This document shows positions 42,752-47,783 of a DNA stretch of 47,783 nt, piece after piece. This stretch comes from Deltaproteobacteria bacterium (lineage in GTDB: Bacteria > Myxococcota > B64-G9). Each line of letters opens with the position of its first letter. Positions within the stretch are counted from its first letter, which is position 1. Location of the stretch: positions 1 to 47,783 of the forward strand of contig JAFCZJ010000016.1 of the NCBI GenBank assembly GCA_019314375.1, written 5' to 3'. The notes under the pieces are model-generated. The model worked only from the letters and a program-made list of their open reading frames with translations. It made no database searches and had not been told where the DNA came from. The position numbers were made by a program, and so were the translations under genes.

Positions 42752-45700
42752 ATGAGCGAACGCCCTTTTGATTCCGAAGCTTTGCGCGTCAACCTGAGCC
42801 GTACACAGGTCAAGGAAGCCAACTTGCCAGAAGAGCATGCATGGCTTTTGGAGCAGAGCGCTGATCGATTCGGTATCCACAAGCGCCTGAGTGGTTTTTT
42901 CGCCGAATTGCATCATCCCTACGCCAACGCCAAAGTGCTGGTGCGAGATTTCAGGAAAATTGTCTTGGAGGATTTTTGGTTTTTTGAGGGCCTGGACTCT
43001 TCAAAAGAGGTCTTCGATATCCTGGTCGCTGTTTTTGTGAGCATCTTCAAGATGGAGTTGGTCGAAGATGACCGGGAACGTTGTAGCCAGACCTTGGTGG
43101 AGTTTCTGGGCTTGCTTGCGGCTGAGCCGGAAGCAAGCCCAGGTCGGACCAAAGCCATCACGACCAGCTTGGACCTGCTTGAGCAGGTCTTGGATTCAGA
43201 TGAACTGCTCTGCGCCAGGGCCTCCAGTTTTTTAAAAAGCCACGCAGGGGCCCTGCCCGATTGGTCCCCGACGGCCGCTCGCATGAAAACTCTTTTGGAG
43301 AAGACCCTGCGAACCAATTTCGCTCTTTGGTCGCACACGGCGGATTTGGAGCGTTGGTTTTCCGCGAAGGGACAGCTTTTCGTGTCGGACCACAGTCTCC
43401 TCCTGGCCGAGTTGAGCCAGCCCTTTTTTGAAGAGGCGGAAAAGAAACTCAAGGGGGCTGAGGATTGGTGTGCCCTGGTTGAGCAGGAGGACTTCAACGG
43501 CTTGGCCAATCGCTATCGTGCTCTGATGGACGAGGTGGATAATCCTTTTGACCGGGCTCATTACATTCTTTACCTGGTGCGCTTGCCCGGCATGGCTCAT
43601 TTGACCGATCAACTTTTGTGGGATCTGAACAGGGCCTTCCGCGTACTGCAGGAAGGTTCGGAATCCGAGGATTTGCAGCGTTTTGTCGAGCAGATTTTTG
43701 TGCGATTCGAAGAGCTGAAAGACGAGCATATGGGGACCGTGCTCGACTGCATACTGACCCTGGGTCGAGAGGTTTACGCTACACAGGATGGGCCTTGCAT
43801 TATCCAGTTCGTCAATGCCTTAATTCGTTTTGGTTTTGTCCGCCCCTCGTTGGAGGGTTTCGGCGACGATTGGCAGGTGCATTCGGATCTTAACCACGTC
43901 AAGAACATTCGGGTATGGCTTCAGCTTTTTGAGTTGGACCCAACTCGGAGCATGCGTCTTATGTCCGCCCTGGTGGTCCACCTGAAGCTGGGTGGTGTGT
44001 TTATTTCGGATACGGATTTGTTCCAAAAAGACGTGACCCGTCTACTCAACGCGGATTTGAGTTACTGCTACGAGTTGGTGCAGCAACTGGGTAGGCTGTT
44101 CCCCGTCTACTTCAGCGAGATCGGTGCCGAGGGTGAGCTTCGAGATGTAACGACCGCCATGGACGAGATCAGTCACCGGCAAAATCGGCTGCTTCACTTT
44201 TTGCGCAAGCAAGTGCACACGGAAAGCAACAACACCCACATCGTACTGGTGGAGCGAATCCTTCGCTACTGGTTTGATGGCGAAGTCGATTCCTTGGCGA
44301 AGCATGTGCCTTCGGATGTGGCGGGCCAACTCAAACCCGAGGGCAAGTGGTTTTTTCCAATGCAACGCATCGTTCGCGGATCTTGCGAAGCGCTGGGCGT
44401 CGAGCCGGAGGCCTTGCCGGTGATGCCGGCGGAGGCATTGCAGATCGCGGTGGCGGGGGTGGAAGGTGTGACGCCGGATGAACGGCGACAGTTTTTGTCC
44501 CTGGCTCGATTGCAGGTTCTGCTTAGGCAAAAATACACACTGGACCCCGGCGGCATTTTTCCCTTGATGAAGAGTTTGCCTGCCTTCGCATCGGAGGACG
44601 AAAAGCACTTCCGTGATTTGATCACGGCTGACGATCCGGAACCTGCCCTGAGATATGTCTATGTGTTGATGGGTAAGCTTCGCGAAATTATCTCCGACCC
44701 CAAGATCAGTGAGGGCTTCGAGGATATTTACCACAAACGCCACATCGCCGCCGGTATCCCTTCCATGTATGGGCGATACATGGAGCCCAAGTTTCAGGCC
44801 TTCGGTTTGACCTTCAGGTTGAAAGCCCTGGCGGATGTGTTGCTACAGCGCCTGATCGACGGCATGAACCTGTCTTACATCTGCGGGCGCAACCTTCGAC
44901 AGATCGCCCGCATTTTGGATTTGTTCCGGGACGGTCTGCGCTTGGTCGGCATCAGCGACGAGAGCTTCGACTCGCATCTGAAGATGCTTCATTTCAGTCT
45001 GACCACCACCAGTTTTTCAATCAGCCAGTTCGTCAATTTGTTCCAGTTTTTGGCCAACAACGTGAAAGAGATCATTCTCGATTATTTTGTGTCTTATCAC
45101 GACGAAACCTTGAGTCAGGTTTTGGAACAGCAGGCGGGGCCGGTGCCGGTTGACCTGGAAGCACGGGCGGAACGCCTTAAATCCATCCACCGGCAAACGG
45201 AGGAATTTTATCGGGATCTCCTTTCCAGGGCTTTCTTGGTGCAGCCTTTGGATAATTTTATTGCTCGAATATTGGATGCATTGAACACCATGGCGGATCG
45301 GCTCTCGCCAGATATCATCCCGGCGATCATGGGCTTCGATCGGGACCTGGTATTGTGCCCCCTGGACGAACCGGTGGAAGAACTGGACAATCGGGTTTTT
45401 TTGGGTGCCAAGGGTTACTTTTTGAAGCGCTTGCACTCCTACCAGTTCCCCGTCCCTCATGGTTTCATTCTGACAACCGAGCTTTTTAGAAGACGCAAGG
45501 CGATCTGGTCGTATGGCGAGCTTCGGCATGATGTTCTGCGGATCATCCGTCAGGGCGTGAAGGACCTGGAGGAAAAGGCCGGCCGCCGACTTGGGGATCC
45601 CGATGATCCTTTGTTGCTGTCGGTTCGTAGCGGGGCCGCCATCTCCATGCCGGGTGCCATGAATACTTTTTTGAATGTGGGGGTCAACGACGAGATCATT

Positions 45701-46870
45701 GAGCGTTTCGCCAAAAAGCCCGGATATGCCTGGTGCGCATGGGACTGCTATCGGCGTTTCTTGCAGACTTGGGGCATGACCCATCAGATCCCACGCGACG
45801 CTTTCGACGAGATCATCATCGACTTCAAGGTCCAAGAAGGCGTGGAGCACAAGATGCGTTTTTCGTCGGATCAGATGCGGGAATTGGCCCTGGCCTACAA
45901 AAAGTTGTTGATCGACCGGGGCGTGCGCTTCGAAGAGGACCCACACAAGCAAGTGGTTCAGGCCATCCTCTCTGTTTTTGATTCCTGGCACGGCGAGCGT
46001 GCCAAGGTTTACCGTCGCCAGTTGCAGATCGCCAATGACTGGGGCACGGCAGTCATCGTTCAGGCCATGGTCTTGGGCAACATCGGCAACGACTCGGGCA
46101 CGGGCGTTGTGTTCACTCGGGATCCCATGTCTTCTGCGTCCGCGGTGGAGCTTTACGGTGACTTCACCATCCGTTCCCAGGGGGAGGACGTGGTGGCCGG
46201 CTTGGTGCACACCCTGCCGGTCTCCGAGCGTCAAAGAGAACGTTTTTTTGGCGGTGATATCTCTTTGGAGAATCACTTTCCTGAGATTTACGACGAGTTG
46301 CAACGACGAGCTCGGGAGCTTGTTGAGCAGCAGGGTTATGGTCATCAAGAGATCGAGTTTACCTTTGAGTCGCCGCGGCGTGAGGACCTCTTTGTTTTGC
46401 AGACTCGCGATTATGCCCCGCATAAGAAAGAGCAGCAGCCGGTCTTTGTGGACGAGCACATGGAAAAGCGGGTTTTGGGTCGCGGCATCGGGGTGGGCGG
46501 GGGCGCGATGAACGGCGTGGTGGTCTTCGACATGCAGGACCTGGAGCGCCACGGATCTCAAATGCCGGAGATCATGCGCATCCTGGTGCGACCCGACACG
46601 GTGCCGGATGACATCGGTTTGATTTTTGAATGTGATGGGCTTTTGACCGCCCGGGGTGGCGCCACTTCCCATGCGGCGGTCACCGCCAGTCGGCTGGGCA
46701 AGACTTGCGTTGTTAATTGTCGGGTGCTGGACGTAGACGACGAGGCCAAGACCTGTCGCATCGGCGGACACCAATTCAGGTCCGGGGACCCCATCGCCAT
46801 CGACGGGCGCCTGGGGGCGATTTATCCTGGCCATCATGAGATCGGGCTGGCATCCATCGATGCGCCCTGA
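42752..46870 (+). CDS. Giant truncated pyruvate-phosphate-dikinase-like protein with ~880-residue N-terminal extension
   Basis: The 1372-residue protein starts at ATG 42752 after GGAGG. Residues 1 to about 880 are mostly helical and unrecognised (repeated leucine-rich helices, no signal peptide). From 884 the PPDK ATP-grasp domain is clear: LGAKGYFLKRLHSYQFPVPHGFIL, LSVRSGAAISMPGAMNTFLNVG, GNDSGTGVVFTRDP, ELYGDFTIRSQGEDVVAGL and FVLQTRDYAP. A phosphohistidine swivelling domain follows (LLTARGGATSHAAVTASRLGKTCV, with the catalytic H1307). The chain ends about 65 residues later, so the PEP/pyruvate-binding TIM barrel (PF02896) is absent. ATP should phosphorylate H1307, but the acceptor is not encoded here. 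A GAPDH homologue follows after 14 bp, in the same operon. Confidence 0.85.
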   Translation: MSERPFDSEALRVNLSRTQVKEANLPEEHAWLLEQSADRFGIHKRLSGFFAELHHPYANAKVLVRDFRKIVLEDFWFFEGLDSSKEVFDILVAVFVSIFKMELVEDDRERCSQTLVEFLGLLAAEPEASPGRTKAITTSLDLLEQVLDSDELLCARASSFLKSHAGALPDWSPTAARMKTLLEKTLRTNFALWSHTADLERWFSAKGQLFVSDHSLLLAELSQPFFEEAEKKLKGAEDWCALVEQEDFNGLANRYRALMDEVDNPFDRAHYILYLVRLPGMAHLTDQLLWDLNRAFRVLQEGSESEDLQRFVEQIFVRFEELKDEHMGTVLDCILTLGREVYATQDGPCIIQFVNALIRFGFVRPSLEGFGDDWQVHSDLNHVKNIRVWLQLFELDPTRSMRLMSALVVHLKLGGVFISDTDLFQKDVTRLLNADLSYCYELVQQLGRLFPVYFSEIGAEGELRDVTTAMDEISHRQNRLLHFLRKQVHTESNNTHIVLVERILRYWFDGEVDSLAKHVPSDVAGQLKPEGKWFFPMQRIVRGSCEALGVEPEALPVMPAEALQIAVAGVEGVTPDERRQFLSLARLQVLLRQKYTLDPGGIFPLMKSLPAFASEDEKHFRDLITADDPEPALRYVYVLMGKLREIISDPKISEGFEDIYHKRHIAAGIPSMYGRYMEPKFQAFGLTFRLKALADVLLQRLIDGMNLSYICGRNLRQIARILDLFRDGLRLVGISDESFDSHLKMLHFSLTTTSFSISQFVNLFQFLANNVKEIILDYFVSYHDETLSQVLEQQAGPVPVDLEARAERLKSIHRQTEEFYRDLLSRAFLVQPLDNFIARILDALNTMADRLSPDIIPAIMGFDRDLVLCPLDEPVEELDNRVFLGAKGYFLKRLHSYQFPVPHGFILTTELFRRRKAIWSYGELRHDVLRIIRQGVKDLEEKAGRRLGDPDDPLLLSVRSGAAISMPGAMNTFLNVGVNDEIIERFAKKPGYAWCAWDCYRRFLQTWGMTHQIPRDAFDEIIIDFKVQEGVEHKMRFSSDQMRELALAYKKLLIDRGVRFEEDPHKQVVQAILSVFDSWHGERAKVYRRQLQIANDWGTAVIVQAMVLGNIGNDSGTGVVFTRDPMSSASAVELYGDFTIRSQGEDVVAGLVHTLPVSERQRERFFGGDISLENHFPEIYDELQRRARELVEQQGYGHQEIEFTFESPRREDLFVLQTRDYAPHKKEQQPVFVDEHMEKRVLGRGIGVGGGAMNGVVVFDMQDLERHGSQMPEIMRILVRPDTVPDDIGLIFECDGLLTARGGATSHAAVTASRLGKTCVVNCRVLDVDDEAKTCRIGGHQFRSGDPIAIDGRLGAIYPGHHEIGLASIDAP

Positions 46871-46884
46871 GGGAGGATGATGTC

Positions 46885-47783
46885 ATGGCGGATGTGCTGA
46901 AAGGCAAGTTGCTCGGGATCAATGGACTGGGCCGTATCGGCAAGTTGAGCCTCTGGTACCACATGCACAAGCGGCACTTTGATGGTCTTGTGATCAACAC
47001 GGGCCGTGAAGTGGGCGGCAAGCTTGAGGATCTCTGCGATGTGATCGCCAGCGATTCAAGCTATGGAACCATGGCTCGCTTTCTCGGCGGGGTGGGGTCA
47101 AAGCGAGACATCCGGATCGTTGACGAGGCCGAAGGCCTCATCGAAGCCCACGGCATGCCCATTCGCATCCTCCGGCAGGATCGCGACCCCAAGGACATCG
47201 CTTGGCGACGACATGGGGTGCGTCTGGTCGTGGACACCACCGGGGCTTTTTCCGATCCCACCGCCGCCGCCGATGAGCCCAAGGGCAGCCTGCGCGGGCA
47301 CTTAGAGGCCGGCGCGGAGAAAGTCATCAACAGCGCGCCTTTCAAAAACAAGGACAAGACCAGAAAAACGCCCGCCGACAGCATCATGCTCATCTACGGC
47401 ATCAACCACACGCGTTTTGACTCCAAACAACACCATGTCTTGTCCGCCGCTTCATGCACCACCACGGGCCTGGCGCACATGATGAAGCCCTTGATGGAGG
47501 CGAAAGAGACACGCCAAATCCTGACGGCCTCCATGTCCACCATCCACGCCGCCACCAACACCCAGAGCGTGCTGGATTCGGTGCCCAAATCCGGGGCCGC
47601 TGATCTGCGAAAGAACCGCGCCGCCATGAACAACATCATCCTGTCCACCACGGGCGCGGCCCGGGCCTTGGAGCAGGTCCTGCCGGAGATTCAGGAAATC
47701 GGCTTCATGGCGGATTCGGTGCGCATCCCAACGCAGACCGTATCCCTCATCAACCTGAACGTGACCTTCCACGCCTGGCTGGA
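46885..47783 (+). CDS. Divergent glyceraldehyde-3-phosphate-dehydrogenase homologue (3' end outside window)
   Basis: The ATG at 46885 follows GGGAGG. The frame is open to the window end (299 codons visible). The NAD-binding start reads GINGLGRIGKLSLWYHM, DTTGAFSDP matches ECTG.F, and HLEAGAEKVINSAPFKN and MLIYGINHTRFD are typical GAPDH. The active-site region is SAASCTTTGLAH, with C191 present but the conserved Asn of SCTTN replaced by T194. The histidine H221 is in STIHAATNTQSVLD. An insertion of about nine residues lies before HLEAGA (DEPKGSLRG). It is probably an NAD(P)-binding dehydrogenase of this family with altered chemistry. It follows the truncated dikinase after 14 bp. Confidence 0.85.
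   Translation, partial: MADVLKGKLLGINGLGRIGKLSLWYHMHKRHFDGLVINTGREVGGKLEDLCDVIASDSSYGTMARFLGGVGSKRDIRIVDEAEGLIEAHGMPIRILRQDRDPKDIAWRRHGVRLVVDTTGAFSDPTAAADEPKGSLRGHLEAGAEKVINSAPFKNKDKTRKTPADSIMLIYGINHTRFDSKQHHVLSAASCTTTGLAHMMKPLMEAKETRQILTASMSTIHAATNTQSVLDSVPKSGAADLRKNRAAMNNIILSTTGAARALEQVLPEIQEIGFMADSVRIPTQTVSLINLNVTFHAWL

Noticed and set aside
45017..46837. Minus-strand 606-residue ORF opposite the dikinase domain
   Set aside because: The plus strand has clear PPDK motifs; the long antisense frame follows from codon bias.

Overview
The window reads as chromosome from a moderately GC-rich, Gram-negative, probably anaerobic or facultatively anaerobic bacterium of the Myxococcota / former Deltaproteobacteria type. 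It has a complete Tol-Pal operon, a porin-like protein, many lipoproteins, and FtsEX with an EnvC-like hydrolase, so an outer membrane is certain. The lineage is inferred from Cys-rich C-terminal tails of the CGPDGCGGSCGDC type, which are common in myxobacterial surface proteins, a proline-rich protein before ftsE, and a methanogen-type electron-bifurcating hydrogenase as found in deltaproteobacteria.

Layout. 1-2.2 kb: end of a sigma-54 activator gene, then a near-consensus sigma-54 promoter driving a secreted Trp-rich DUF6600-like protein with an Arg/Ser repeat tail. 2.3-8.9 kb: an HdrCB fusion, HdrA, MvhD, MvhG, MvhA and a hydrogenase maturation protease, a full group 3c [NiFe]-hydrogenase/heterodisulfide-reductase-type operon. 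9.0-13.5 kb: the macromolecular synthesis operon rpsU-dnaG-rpoD, with a long Lys/Ala repeat extension on RpoD. 13.5-15.0 kb: a CAU tRNA (probably tRNA-Ile2), two perfect hairpins, a zinc-ribbon coiled-coil gene and the RNase P RNA on the minus strand. 15-20 kb: an outer-membrane protein, a diacylglycerol-kinase-like gene with a DUF192 gene (minus), and a DUF2059 / MDR oxidoreductase / ATP-grasp acyl-CoA synthetase-subunit operon. 20-25.8 kb (minus): a DUF4143 ATPase behind an unusual palindromic promoter, and tolQ-tolR-tolA-tolB-pal. 25.9-29.5 kb: a giant Ig-repeat lipoprotein with its terminator. 29.5-34.1 kb: murI, a proline-rich protein, ftsE, ftsX and an EnvC-like M23 hydrolase. 34.1-34.6 kb: a small decayed REP-transposase element in the convergent junction. 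34.5-41.5 kb: a TrmN6-like methyltransferase (minus) and a four-gene envelope operon. 41.5-47.8 kb: DUF7079 and TetR genes, a 1372-residue truncated dikinase, and an incomplete divergent GAPDH-like gene.

The best candidates for an undescribed system are two. The first is the 35.36-41.5 kb operon. It exports a lipoprotein carrying a PEP-synthase-type nucleotide-binding domain and a CotH-kinase-like lipoprotein, with a beta-barrel porin and a polytopic membrane protein, all translationally coupled or tightly spaced. The second is the 42.75-47.8 kb pair: a pyruvate-phosphate-dikinase ATP-grasp plus phosphohistidine domain behind about 880 residues of unknown sequence and with no PEP/pyruvate barrel, followed by a GAPDH homologue with an altered active-site motif. 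Both suggest phosphotransfer chemistry redirected to unknown acceptors. That is inference from domain content, not demonstrated function.
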